Positions 1 through 11,208 of a stretch of 64,000 nt of DNA are shown one piece after another. Both the position numbers and the translations under genes were made by a program. The notes below the pieces were generated by a model. It ran no database searches, was not told the DNA's origin, and saw nothing but the letters and a program-made list of their open reading frames with translations. Source of the DNA: Epiperipatus broadwayi (lineage: Eukaryota; Onychophora; Udeonychophora; Euonychophora; Peripatidae); contig JAQFVV010006197.1 in NCBI GenBank assembly GCA_028023455.1, forward strand, positions 14,009,254-14,073,253. Direction: 5' to 3'. How positions within the stretch are numbered: the first letter of the stretch is position 1; the number at the start of each line of letters is the position of its first letter.

Positions 1-600
1 GTGCTCTCAGATCCAAGGATTCTCACTGATAAAAGCCATAAACTAGAAACTAATCTGAGGATATTGGATGAATAGGCACTTTGTGCACAAACCTTCTTGC
101 ATCCATTGATTATTCTGGCTTGCACTTAGTGGCACTACTGTATTTTATCTCTGTGAAAAACTGCTTGTGCAAGCATAAATAATGATGATCATATGATGTT
201 TGATGGTTTAATACCAATCCTTTCCAATAAGAGTATGGTGACTATGGTTATTAAACAACCAAAGACACCAAAAAGTATGGATGCTGAACTGAGTTCAGAT
301 CTGTACAATTTAACAAGCAAATGAGCTTAGCTTGAAAACATTATTGTGTTTTCAATTTGGACTCAAAACTTTATAGTTACATAAAAAAGTAAAAGGTGGC
401 TGTTGGAGGGTTGCAGTAGATCCTAAGATCTATGTGCATTGCTCTCAGATCCAAGGCTTCTCACTGATGAAAACCACAAGCTAGAAACTAATCTGGGAAT
501 ATTGGATGAGTAGGCAATAGATAGAGATTTTATACACAAACCTTCCTGCAGCTGTTGATTACTCTAGCTTGCACTGAGTGGCACTGCTGAATAGAGAGTT
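1..600 (+). repeat. Family A repeat, tandem copies of ~438 bp unit
   Basis: The block beginning GCTCTCAG at position 3 recurs at 441, giving a period of 438 bp. The first copy is cut by the window edge and the second is partial. Further copies lie at 33.07-33.60 kb (minus), 33.64-33.91 kb (plus) and as a short palindromic piece at 22.4 kb. Each fuller copy holds a CTGATGA-type motif, a short stem and GAAAC (464-488 in copy 2), discussed under findings as a hammerhead-like junction. No open frame is evident. Non-autonomous element of unknown class. Confidence 0.8.
457..513 (+). ncRNA. Hammerhead-like three-way junction in family A (degenerate)
   Basis: CTGATGA at 464-470 and GAAAC at 484-488 are joined by a possible 3 bp stem (AGC/GCT in the better copies; mutated here to ACC/GCT). 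The flanks can pair as CTTCTCA (457-463) with TGAGTAG (507-513), one mismatch. A third arm CTAAT/ATTGG lies after GAAA. This has the layout of a hammerhead. However, the U expected just before the cleavage base is absent in every copy seen, so activity is doubtful. Confidence 0.35.
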
Positions 601-666
601 TGGTCTATATTTAAAAAAGTAAGATTTCTGTATATTAAATTTATTAAGCGCAAACAGTCTACATAG

Positions 667-804
667 TAATAATGTTAAAGGCTAAAAATCTTCGGCAAAT
701 GCGCTTTAAAAATGCTTATGTACAGTCATTGTTCCATCTGATTGACTGTCACATAAACATTTTTAAAGTGCATCTGCCGAAGGAATTTTAGGCTTTTACA
801 TTAT
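667..804. repeat. Foldback (MITE-like) hairpin with ~60 bp arms
   Basis: The sequence from AATAATGTTAAAGGCT (about 667) through ...ATGTACAGTCA is mirrored by TGACTGTCACAT... to ...GGCTTTTACATTATT (about 804). The arms are about 60 bp with a few mismatches, separated by a loop of roughly 15 bases around 730-745. There is no coding potential. It could be a small MITE or a long hairpin RNA template; no clear target duplication is visible. Confidence 0.7.
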
Positions 805-1192
805 TATTAAGATATTTATAGTAAATTGACATTTTAACCTGCAAAACAAGTAGTGATATTCTTGTTTAGAGATTATTTATTGCTAAATTCACAGTTAATT
901 CTTATACTTGGTCATTATACTATCTGATATCTAAGAATTTTATCATTAACCTGAGTTTAGTACCCACCTGGTGAAGTGTTATCTGAATTAGTTTGATAAG
1001 AGTTGCTTATTATTTTGATTATTTGAGGAATACGGTGTAATATTGGAGAAATAGTTCTCAAAATAGAATGCTGATGCAAATTATTTTGTTAAAACCAATG
1101 TTTATGTGTACATATTTTTAAGTTATTGTTTTTTGTAAGTGTAGTTAGGTTGTCATAGTTTTTATTTATTAACTAAGTTTATATTTACTGGA

Positions 1193-1205
1193 ATATTTTT
1201 CCTAT

Positions 1206-1236
<31 letters not shown>

Positions 1237-1306
1237 TAGGAAAAATATCAACTTATATCAATATATACTTTTATATATATATATATATATATAAAGTAAA
1301 AGTTGA
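1193..1306. repeat. Nested palindromes around (TA)n tracts
   Basis: A perfect 13 bp inverted repeat (ATATTTTTCCTAT at 1193-1205 and its complement at 1236-1248) encloses a TA run. It is followed directly by a second TA run (about 1272-1292) framed by CAACTT and AAGTTG. Such AT cruciforms are prone to extrusion and length change. Confidence 0.75.
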
Positions 1307-1722
1307 TCCTAAGAGCAAAATATGACAGTGTAAACAATAGTATATGTATGTTTAAACACATACACATAAAATGATCAATTGTAATAGGATGATGTATATA
1401 CAAATGTATGTAAAAGTACATACACAGTAATTAAATAATTTGGCTTCTTAAGAATAGTAAATATAAATAAATTAAAATGATATTATGTGAGCTGAAAATA
1501 TTAATTTCTAAGAAGATGAAAAGAGCAATTAGTTAAAATCTCTGGAGATAAGCAATGAAATTCTTTCAGTAAAAATATATAGCGTTAACAATTAAATGAT
1601 TCTGAGTTTCTGGTTCATTCATTGATAACAATTCTAGAAATCCAAAAGTAACTTTTTAATAGATTTTAATAAATGTAAAATTCTTCGGTTCAGGATATAT
1701 CTCAAATAAATGAAATAATTAC

Positions 1723-1965
1723 CTTATCGACAGGATCTGAAAGAAGAGCCAATCGAGAGTAATTGGACAATCAATTGATTGAAGCCATGTGAGAAAAAGA
1801 AATGAAGACTTGCTGTTGGAAGCTTCTTGTGTGAGATAAACATTTAACCTCAGTGCTGGATGCCACGTATGTACCTTAAGCTTCCAGTGCTGAGAGACTT
1901 GCCTCTGAACATACCAAAACAAGTTAGAGGGACTTAACAGGGCATAAAGATCTTCATTAATATTT
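1723..1965 (-). CDS. Candidate protein-coding exon, unidentified
   Basis: An open frame of about 80 codons in a patch richer in G+C than its surroundings. Read on the minus strand it contains WYVQRQVSQHWKLKVHTWHP followed by a leucine-rich stretch with further tryptophans, and it runs straight into a good donor (AAG|GTAATT, exon end at 1723). A plausible acceptor is ACAG at 1966-1969, though the pyrimidine tract in front of it is poor. I recognise no domain. The alternatives are a fragment of a decayed element or a chance frame. No flanking exon with matching phase was found; a donor-like CAG|GTAAAT at 2818-2820 lies upstream but its frame does not fit cleanly. Confidence 0.3.
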
Positions 1966-1989
1966 CTGTATGCCATCAGATTCATGTAT

Positions 1990-3520
1990 ATATGGTAAAT
2001 TTTATATATGTTAATTACTAATGTAAACCTCTTATATAGAGGTATTAAATACTAAATTTTAACTGTATTAGTTGTGATTTTACCAGAGGATAAATTTATA
2101 TCTCATATAGTCAGAAGAGCAAGACTTACATTACCTTCCAGATATAGCATAAATTATTTTTCCTTGATCTAGATTTAATATTTTATGAATAGGAAGAATA
2201 ATTATTCATCAGACTTTTAGTAGTCAGCATAGTCGTGAGAGCACTTAAGAATATCAAATAAATAGTGATCAGTGCATTTGCCTATAATGTCCCTGAAAGA
2301 ATTTTTTTTACAGTATTCAATTCACATCCAATCAAACTAATTATTCAATATTATTAAAGCACTGATTGTAAAAAAAAGAAAAGAATACCAATTGTAATAT
2401 AATGAATTTAATTTTACAGGTAGCATATATATATTGTAACTATTATATTGCATGCTAAAGCCACACTGAGATACTTTTGAAAACTAAACTGGGTGTATTC
2501 ATTTACATATATATCTATACATAATTTTGTAATTGAATATTAATAAATACAGTAATCTAAATATAAATAAAATAGCACTTTAACTCTAAATATAAAAATA
2601 TATACATTGTTAGAAAGAGCAAATATATAAAATAGTCATTACTTAAAATAAAAAAATTAGAAAAAGATTTTAAATACTTTTAAAAAATGTTTATTTTACA
2701 TTGGTTCACAAATTCTAAATTTTGAAAGTTAAATGTTAAAATAACATTTTCATAAACAGCTTCATCACATTTGTCATAAAATGCTGGAAAAAAAAAAGAA
2801 GATATATAACATCATTTACCTGAGATAATTTTTCATAGCAGAAATAATTAAAACTGGATGAATTCGTGACTCTCATTTTTACTTGCAGACTCAGATCTTG
2901 TCCTTGTCTTCAGGCTATTGGTTAGAAATAGATTTGGTTTTAGTGAGGGCAAAAAAAAAAATAAGTATTGTGCATGAGATATTATGCTAAGAGAACTTTA
3001 GTAAATTGTAATATATGAGAAATATAATTAATTTATTATTCTATTATTGAATAATGGGTGTGTGTGTGTTACCGAATATATTTATTCTTTGCAAATAAAA
3101 AGTGTAATCAAAAAAATAAATATCAAACAAATAAAAATTTCTGTAAAATAAAATGAATAAAAACAAAGCAAATCAATAAACATCAAAATAAACAAATTTA
3201 TTAGGATAACTGAGTATACATATGTGTGGGAGATGATGATCTTAACGAAATGATGAATGCTGGTTCAGCATGTGTATTACATCTAGATTTCAGGCATATA
3301 AAATATAATTGATAAAATATAATTGTAAATGTACATACTGTTAAACATGATGAATTTCAGATCTTGAAGTGAAGTCCAAATTGTCTCACCTAAAACAAAA
3401 CATCAAGAAATTATTACACAATTATAGCAAATGAGTACAAAGTTACTATAATCATGCAATAAATGAATGATCATATAAATAAAATCATGATATATTAGTT
3501 ATTGCAAAACTAAATAGAAA
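1990..3520. other. AT-rich non-coding stretch
   Basis: Nothing recognised apart from short A/T homopolymers, a small GT run near 3057-3069 and the weak donor-like site at 2818-2820 (minus). No frame, repeat pair or RNA gene is supported. Confidence 0.6.
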
Positions 3521-3525
3521 TATGG

Positions 3526-3660
3526 TTCTGATTCTGGATATGCATCATGGTATGATAAAGCTGTGTGGAGTAGAAGCCTTTGATCTGTGCAATTTCTGAT
3601 TCTGGATATGCATCATGGTATGTTATAGCTCTGTGGGTAGAAGCCTTTGAGCTATGCAAC
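3526..3660. repeat. Tandem duplication of ~67 bp
   Basis: Two adjacent copies share TTCTGATTCTGGATATGCAT, then CATGGTATG..., ...TAGAAGCCTTTGA. The junction is near 3593. A second small duplication (GAGTACAGTGTGCCATA twice) follows at about 3680-3715. It lies just beyond the 3' side of the piggyBac relic and may belong to its 3' end. Confidence 0.7.
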
Positions 3661-3681
3661 TATAAAATTGCAACAAATGAG

Positions 3682-4739
3682 TACAGTGTGCCATAATGAG
3701 TACAGTGTGCCATAGCAAGAGATTTTACTTGCAGATAGCTCTTGAGCATTAGTAAAATATCTGTCACAAAAAAATAATATGGTTCTGGTTAGCTAGATGT
3801 GGCAAAACCACTGATAACACAGTTTGTGTTCTCATATGTAGGCCAGCATTTGGAGCTGCATTTTTGACTGTATACAACTCCATATGTTACACATATCCAT
3901 TATGGCTATCTGCACAGATCCACCATTTGAAGCCTTGCTTTATCAGTTTTGAGGCATCAAATTGTTTCATGGTGTTATGACTCTTAAATTTAGTAATGGC
4001 TTCATCAATAGCTACTTCTTGGTCCATTTGATATGCAGCTTTGAAATTAATATTACAGTGATTAATAATTGGCCTGATTTTATAAATTTTGTCATGTTCT
4101 TTACTGGTAGCATTTTTTTTATTACTATTGAAATATAAATTGCCTAAAATTTCCATAAATCGGTTTCGGGTCATGACTTGATGCAATAATTCATTTTTAG
4201 ACCAAATGAACTTGAATCTAATCATATGTGATACACTGTAAACATGAATTACCATGTCTAAAAATGCATTCAACTTGGGAGGTGACACCTTGACCCACAT
4301 TGGAACTGCTTTCCATTCTATAGTATATCGATTTCTTTCAATACATATGTAATTGCATAATTTTTTTATCAAAAAATAAATTAAAAAACTCAATAATTGA
4401 ATAATCATGAGTAGTGAAAAAATTTAGCCCTGGAGACTTTGTAAGTATTCCAATTGGCACTCGTGATTTTTGAATATTATCAGTAATAAAAATTGAGTCA
4501 GGTCAAGATGAAGATTCTGGTATAGGCTCATTCTCAGTTACCTTTCTAATCCTCCTTACAAATGACTTTGGAAAGCTTTTTTTTTGGATATTGCAGCTTC
4601 TATATTGTGTGAGATATCACTAAGATTCTCATCTTATGAGCTACTAAGAAAATGAAACCTCAGAAACACACACATCGTCAATGAGGAATTCTGAATCTGA
4701 CTCAGAATCTGAACTGCAATAAGCATTGAATGAATTCAT
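3682..4739 (-). pseudogene. Decayed piggyBac transposase (DDE_Tnp_1_7)
   Basis: The reading starts at an ATG at 4737-4739 with a short acidic Ser/Asp leader, as in piggyBac proteins. It then meets several stops (around 4620-4650 and 4505) before a clean stretch of about 173 codons at 3887-4408. That stretch shows the family pattern: KIRPIINHCNINF, then IDEAITKFKS carrying the first catalytic Asp, a Lys/Gly/Phe block, and CADSHNGYV carrying the second. A stop follows GYV, but the frame reads on as HMELYT and, after a frameshift, FFVTDILL near 3765. The third catalytic Asp region is therefore eroded. The protein is about half the usual length and cannot be functional. It is a genomic fossil of the family that inserts at TTAA, the signature of two other elements in this window (6207-7188 and 24092-24839). 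Confidence 0.88.
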
Positions 4740-5063
4740 TTCTGTAGGAGAAATTTTTTCCAGTGACTAAATTTAAAAAAATGAAACAAAAAATGATTAA
4801 AAATTGCATTTTTCAAAAAAAAAAATCATAAAAAATTGAAATTTTATCTTCGAAAAAAAATACATACATCTTTTTGATGGCACCAAAATGGCAGACAGAT
4901 AAAAGTGACACTTGTAAATATGAGAATTATTGATACTGCACAAACTCAGTAGTTATAGTAAACTTACGCTGATGAGTTTGCTGTTATTTCAGGAGCCAAG
5001 GAGTTTTCCACTTAGGGGCGCTTTTGAGTATCTTCACAGTCTTGTCAGAAACACGTTCCAAGG
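4740..5063. other. Spacer between piggyBac relic and Penelope relic
   Basis: AT-rich near 4770-4860. From about 4980 to 5063 it is the sequence just 3' of the Penelope stop codon: its minus strand resembles the sequence following the stop of the plus-strand copy at 7431-7490 (shared GTTAGCCTTG..., GAAGATA, TCAAAAG). Confidence 0.6.
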
Positions 5064-6015
5064 CTAACCTTCCCACAATTTTGTGATTTCTATGCTTGCT
5101 GTCTCTCTGTTTATTAAATCATGCTTATATTTATATATTTTCTTTATTTTCATTTTATTGTTGTTTCTTTCAATTTGTAAGATTTTTGCATTATTATAAT
5201 CCAAATTAAAACCATATATACATAATCTATTACAGTCATAAAAAAACAATGCTGAAACATTATCATTTCCATTACAATTTTGTTTCATTTTTTGAACCCT
5301 TCTTAATAATAGCAAGTGCTCTTTAGTTCTTTTCTCCAATGTACATCTTGTTTTCCCTATATATCCACTGAGGTTTTATCTTTTGAATTATTTATTAGTG
5401 TGTTTAATCCAGGAGGTGCATAAAATGCAATATCATATATATCTTTATAAATTTTCCTATCTTTATAAAATTTACTTATTCATTTGAAATATATGGTATT
5501 GATGTCAATATTTTTTATCAGTAGTAGAATCAATCTTATTATTAATATTTTAATTTTTATATTTCTTATTAACATTTTTAACATATCCAACATTAATTAA
5601 TTCAAATACATTTCAATATTTTTGCCTTTATCCGATGAAGACTTACAAAGATTGTTATTTCTAAATAAAAAAGGACTTTAAACCTGTTATTTTATGTGAC
5701 ATTGGCACCCTTGATTTATATGGAAATGTAATCTTTTTTTGCTGTTGATTTAATCATCATACTGTAATCCAGCTTACATCTATTTCTAGTTATCTTAAGA
5801 TCAAGAAACTGAACACCCATTGATTTTTTATCTGTTTTGATCCATTTTATGCCATCTAAACTATTTAATTTTTTAAACAATTTTTTAATATTTGGCTTCC
5901 CCTATACAAATATGTCATCCACATATCAATAATATATAGTAATATCCTTTTGATAACACTCCTTTTCAAAATAATTTCTTCATATATAGAAATTACAAAA
6001 TTGCATATTTGAGTG
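5064..6015 (-). pseudogene. Penelope-like element: RT end plus GIY-YIG endonuclease
   Basis: Penelope-like elements encode a reverse transcriptase related to telomerase followed by a GIY-YIG endonuclease. Here the 5' part is missing. Reading the minus strand, the RT catalytic motif YVDDIFV lies at 5908-5925, preceded by a stop where the conserved Arg would be. GKPNIKKLFKKLNSLDGIKW and GVQFLDLKITRN follow, typical of this RT. After a linker, SGYIGKTRCTLEKRTKEHL (GYIG at 5355-5366) begins the endonuclease, which is open for 91 codons to a stop at 5064-5066 and ends KLWEG. Several stops and frame changes between 5370 and 5910 make it a pseudogene. It lies head to head with a second copy on the plus strand. 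Confidence 0.87.
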
Positions 6016-6044
6016 ACTGTAGATAAACCCATTGCCAACCATTA

Positions 6045-7430
6045 TCCATTTTATAAAAATCATTATTAAAAACTGCATAAATGTTTTTATCAATAAAACA
6101 ATAAAAATTGCATCATTTATATGGAGAAGTAAATGTGGCAGTGAATATATAGGGGAATCAAGATGTACATTGGAGAAAAGAATTAAAGGGCACTTGTTGT
6201 TATTAACCCTTCAGTTGTTTATTGTACCTAAGAACTGTCCATGTGCCATCTTTTGACCAATTTTGACTGCAGAATCATCATTTTACACTTATTTGATAGA
6301 AAATTGCATATTTAAAATTTTAGTTCCAAAAAAATCTGCATTTGCACTAATTTCTTGAAAAAAAAATCATTTTTTATTGCTCTCTATTGTTACATAGTCC
6401 AGCTTTTAAGCTTTGGCTATTGGGCTGCTAGGCGTAGCATACTATCAAATTCAGAGATCAAATTTTTTTGTGGATGTTTTATACATTCACAGTAGATTTT
6501 GAATGTAAATAAATATATTTCACATAATTTTTCACACTGCTAATTAAGTTTTTATATTAATCTGCTTAAATATAAACTTTGATTTGAAAATTTTTAAATT
6601 TTAGAAGAAAAATAATCAGCGAGAAATAATTGCTTTTGAGTGCTATACAAGTGACAGCTATTTGCATAGAATGAAATCCGATGTTCTAGAAAAATGAAAC
6701 TATTTTTCATAAAAATTTAAGTATTTTATTATTACTTTTTACAATTGTTTAACTAATACATTTTCTATAATGATTAATAATGTGTGTAGATATAGATTTT
6801 TATTAAAAATATTGAATTTTAGATGAGGAAAAACAACAAAATGAATAGTCAGACATCATAATTTGTAAGTCAAAAAAAAAATCACCGTCATTGTCACATA
6901 ATGATTGGTTGAACATAATTCTTTTGTTTTATCACTGACTGTTTTTCAAATATTTTTCTTGTATTTTTTTCCAGTTATTAATATTATTTTTGTTACATTT
7001 TACTAATTTGAATGTGAAATAAATGGATTTTTAGAAGCTAAATTAAAACAGTTCTGTTTATTGAGGGTTTATACTTTTTAAATAGAAGCACATTCCAAAT
7101 GTAATTAACGAATAACATTACTTCAGATTCTTATGTAATTGACCAATAAAATTAATGCCAAGGTTTTTGACAAAATGCATCATCAAAATTAAGAAGGTTC
7201 AAAAATGAAATGAAATTGTAATGGAAATGATATTTCAGCATTGTTTTTTTATGACCATAATAGATTACGTATACATGGTTTTAATTTGAATTATAATAAT
7301 GTAAAAATACCACAAATTAAAAGAAAACAACAATAAAAGGAAAATAAAGGAAGCCATGTTAGAATATAAACATGATTCAATAAACAAACAAGCAACTAAC
7401 GTAAAAATCATGGAACTGTACGAAGGTTAG
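6045..7430 (+). pseudogene. Second Penelope-like relic, GIY-YIG part, split by an insert
   Basis: The plus strand at 6120-6206 reads KCGSEYIGESRCTLEKRIKG, homologous to the endonuclease start of the minus-strand copy next door. The homology stops abruptly inside the leucine run and resumes at 7189 with AAGAAGGTTC. From there it matches the neighbour's C-terminal half (FFYDHNRLRIHGFNLNYNN in shifted frames) up to the same ending ELYEG and stop at 7428-7430. Removing 6207-7188 plus one TTAA restores exact colinearity with the other copy. The downstream half carries many stops. Confidence 0.83.
6207..7188. mobile_element. 982 bp TTAA-flanked insert inside Penelope relic
   Basis: TTAA at 6203-6206 and again at 7189-7192 bracket the insert. 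The uninterrupted sister copy has a single TTAA at the equivalent place, which directly shows a 4 bp TTAA target duplication. The insert's left end is CCCTTCAGTTG, like the CCCT start of piggyBac termini. The right end (...CATCATCAAAA) does not mirror it, so that terminus is eroded or the element was end-deleted. No open frame; probably a non-autonomous piggyBac-type element. Confidence 0.75.
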
Positions 7431-7777
7431 CCTTGAAAGTATTAGTTGACAAAGACTACGAAGATAGTCAAAAGTGCTCCTAATTTGATAAAAGTTTTTT
7501 AAAGTGGTACTTTATATATATATTTAGGTTACTGTATTTATTAATATTCAATTACAAGATTATGTATACTATGAAGAAATGCAGGCATCGAATACGAATA
7601 TTATATATATGTACATATATGTAGGATTGAAATAAAGATGGGAGAAATGAAATATGCACAAGTTGATATATTTAGTTAGTTAATTTTTCTTTTGTTTCAA
7701 AACAAATAGTCTTTAAATTTTTTATGGAGATGATCATAAAAATTTATAAATAAACAAAAACTTTTATCTGTCAGTGA

Positions 7778-7955
7778 GGTCGAAAATATTTGTGTGTTAT
7801 TACTAACAAGTTGTTTGTATTTAGAAAGTTTAAATAAAGTTTAAAATTTTCTATACATTCAACATTTACTCATAGATGATGGAAATAGTCCAACATATCA
7901 CATCTAATAATATACCATCATCACAAACTTTCAGACAAATATAGAGATTTTTTCT
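7778..7955. repeat. Family B repeat, terminal fragment
   Basis: Carries TGTGTGTTATTACTAACA, then TTTAAATAAAGTTTAAA, GATGATGGAAATAGTCCAAC and ACCATCATCACAAACTTTC. The same blocks end the family-B copies at 28.3, 32.3 and 62.0 kb. The tRNA-like head is missing here. Confidence 0.75.
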
Positions 7956-7959
7956 CTTT

Positions 7960-9130
7960 CTCTCACTCATTCTTGCTAGAAATGGAGGAGGAAAATAAAG
8001 ATTTTATTCATCAAGTTTATACTATACTAAAAATCTTAAGTAATAATTACTTTGATTTATTAAAAGTTATAAGAAAATTATTTATTATCTTTGAATAGTA
8101 TTTTAATATGGAGCGCTAGACAAACAAATAGCACATCGTTTTTTTTACCTTTAGTATAATGCCCAATATCTTATCAACTATATGAAGCTTTCAAAAGTTT
8201 ATAAATAAGTTGCCAATAATGTTACTCCATGCAAAAATAAAATATTAATACTGAGCATCATTGTATTCATTGTTTGTTGGATAATACTAAAAAGGATAAG
8301 GATATTCCAAGGAGGAAGAAGCAATGTCAAGACAAATGGTAAGATAATTTAGAGAAAGAAAATTTAATGTTGCATTTTTTTTTTAATATTCAAGACAAAT
8401 AAATAAAGAGATATAATGAACTACAAAAGTTTATTCTAATTAAATAAAGAATGAACACTAAGTCTGAAATTTTGAAAGAAAATATTGTATTTTCTTCACG
8501 ATTGATGACAGTATAATAGAGTTTTTAAATATGAATTATTAAAAGAATGAATTATATTGCAATTTATAAAAATCCAAGTAGGATGAAACCAATTTAATGA
8601 AAGTTCTACAGAAATCATTAATAATAATTTATTTTCCATATGAGAGAAATTAAAACCTAATGATTGAGGGGGGGGGACTTGAACTTTTATTGTTATTTCC
8701 AGTTTGAGAAGTATTCAAGAAGAAATCAATAAATACATTTTATTGATTTATTTTATTTTCATTCGTAAATTATTTCATTATTACTAAGTTGTTGATTATT
8801 ATTTTATGCCTGTATTGTAAAAAATATAGAATATAATACTTTGATATTTCATAAGATACACAAATTACTGATATTTGATTATGGTATTGCTATAGTACTT
8901 TAATTTTATACAACACATGTTAATGAATAATATAATTAATGCTACACACATGACTTGCAGAAAGAAAACACCCCCACAACTCTGAGAACATGCTATCTGG
9001 TATATGATGTTTGGATTGTACAGTAGTAAAAGCAAATGAGTATTTGTATATAGAGTGTTTTAATTAATCAACTACTAATCTCATATCATTTGCTTGTATA
9101 TTTTACTTTTGCTTCTATTGCTAATAGTTT
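7960..9130. other. AT-rich non-coding stretch
   Basis: No gene or repeat pair recognised. It includes a run of nine G at 8668-8676 and a (TA)n-rich patch from about 9138 to 9204 that forms the left flank of the LTR palindrome. Confidence 0.6.
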
Positions 9131-9204
9131 CTGTTACAATATATATATATATCACATGATTGTTTTTATATTATATATATCTATATCTATATATATATAT
9201 ATAT

Positions 9205-11208
9205 TGTAACGAGCACAGACGTTCGTTACATTGTTTTTTTATATATAATTATTAAACAAGTTAAAATAAAAAGTTCGCATTTAAAAACTTTCTTTAAAAA
9301 TTAAAAATTGAAATTAAAATATCGTCTTAAACTCTTATATATTAAGTCGCACAGATAATAAAAATTATTAAAATAAAATTTTTATTAAAGAAAAAGGTAT
9401 TTTTAAAACTAAATTTTAAAAAGATTTGGAGATAAAATTATATCTCTAAATCTGTCTTTAAATATATTTTTGATTTGGAAAACAGGGTAATTAATTAGAA
9501 ATGGAAATGATTGTTAATTAGTTAAATGTAAACCAGCCTTCAGCATTTAAATGTAAAAACACCTGTCAGATAAGAAAACAATAAAAACTGTTAGCAAATA
9601 AGAAGAAATCCCTATGGAATCGGACCTCAACGAAAAGGATCATCTCATCGATGACGTAATGTAAATTCAATCCTTCACATTAATATAAAAAGGACAAGTT
9701 TGGAAATTATTAGTTAGTGAATGAAAAGTGACTGGAAATTGATTGATTATTGACGATGTAACAGCTAGGTGTTAGCGCTGGGGGGATTGAAAAAGACGCA
9801 CAGCTTCAATCCCTTCAGTTCTGCTAAGAAAGAGAAAAAAATGGGCCATCGTGTATACAATGAGGACCAACTACCCGAAAAACAAAATCTCCAAAGGATA
9901 AATAAATAAATCAACCGGATACTAATCTTCGGACGACGTGGGAATTCACGTTTAAACGGCCAGGAATATAATAGGATGAACTATTTCAATAACCGTAAGA
10001 ACTTTAAAATTTATGAACAGTAAATTAAAAACTTTTCATATTTAAAATGATTTTAATATTATTCTATCTGACCAACAATATTTATTAATTGGTTATAATT
10101 TTATTTAATGTATTTAATTTGTAAAATCATTTCCATTTATTTATTTATTTATTTAATTTTGTTCTTTAAGTTGTTATGATTTCTGTTTTCCGTTAAATAA
10201 ATTATAAAAAAATGTTAAACTTGAGTCGGGCGTGAATGGCTGTATCGATTTGTAAAGATAATTAAGGGAGGGTAATCTTGGGTTGTTCATTTCGTGGTTG
10301 AATTGGTTCAATGGATTGGATATATTTATGTAATTAGTAGGTGTAAGCATGAGATCCGCTACAGGCAGGATTATAAAATACGCCACACACCCTCTGTTTG
10401 CCTATGGATGGGTTTGTAAGTCGGCAGAAGACCGCAGCCCATTCCTATGGAGTTTTTAGTTTATTGATCTACTTGCCCACAGATGTCACATTCCTGTGGG
10501 TGGAGAGTCAATGTCGTTTTTCTTTCTTCATATTGTTCAGATGTACATTCCTGACAATATAATTGTGTTGTCGTATCATGCTACATTGAATACATGAATG
10601 TATCAGATGGATTGGCGCCGGTTGATTGCGAAATGTGTTGCCTAGGGTTAAATAGGGATAGAATATTTTATTTTCGAATGCAAATCTATATAGTATATTC
10701 AGGCTCGATCCTATAAAACTATTAAATTTAAGTTGTTTATAGACGCTTGCATAGATTGGCTATCGGTTAAATATGTTTGCGTTTTCATATTTGATCAAAA
10801 TATATAGACATTCGACAAATACTGATACCTTACGGTGAGTATCTAAAAGGTATTTATTCGGATGTCTTTTAAGTTATTGGTGACGATGCAGGTATCTTAC
10901 GATGAATACTAGAGGGTTTCTTATATTTCCCTCTGCAATTGTCAGTAATCAATAACTTTGTATTTTGATCGTTTATGTTTACTTTGAAATGTTTTTGACC
11001 GTTGAAATCTATGTAACCGATCTATAGCAACATATTAAACAGGTTTATAAGCCCATCTGTGCGAACTTGATTAAAAAATGTAAATTTATAATATAATAGT
11101 AACTCAATGTAAATTAAAGTAAAATCAAAGTTAAAAATAATGTTAAATGGTTAAATGTAAATCACTAAAATAATTTTAAACCTTATATATATGTGCATAA
11201 ATAAATAC
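9205..11208 (+). repeat. Left LTR arm (U3-side 2.0 kb of an LTR, plus orientation)
   Basis: Starts TGTAACGA, the standard TG start of an LTR. It lacks the final ~250 bp that the right copy has. The first 25 bases contain their own small hairpin (TGTAACGA ... TTCGTTACA). A 70-codon frame on the opposite strand (10174-10386) begins with GTG rather than ATG and is repeated in the other arm with one silent change. Confidence 0.8.

Noticed and set aside
2820-2914. Minus-strand exon ending CAG|GTAAAT
   Set aside because: Two of three frames contain stops and the remaining one does not fit the phase of the candidate exon at 1723-1965.
4970-5000. CTGATGAG on the plus strand near a Penelope 3' end as a ribozyme core
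   Set aside because: No GAAA follows at a workable distance and no helix II forms.
10174-10386. 70-codon frame in the left LTR arm as a gene
   Set aside because: It starts with GTG, lies antisense in an LTR, and shows no domain. It is reported only as a conservation observation.
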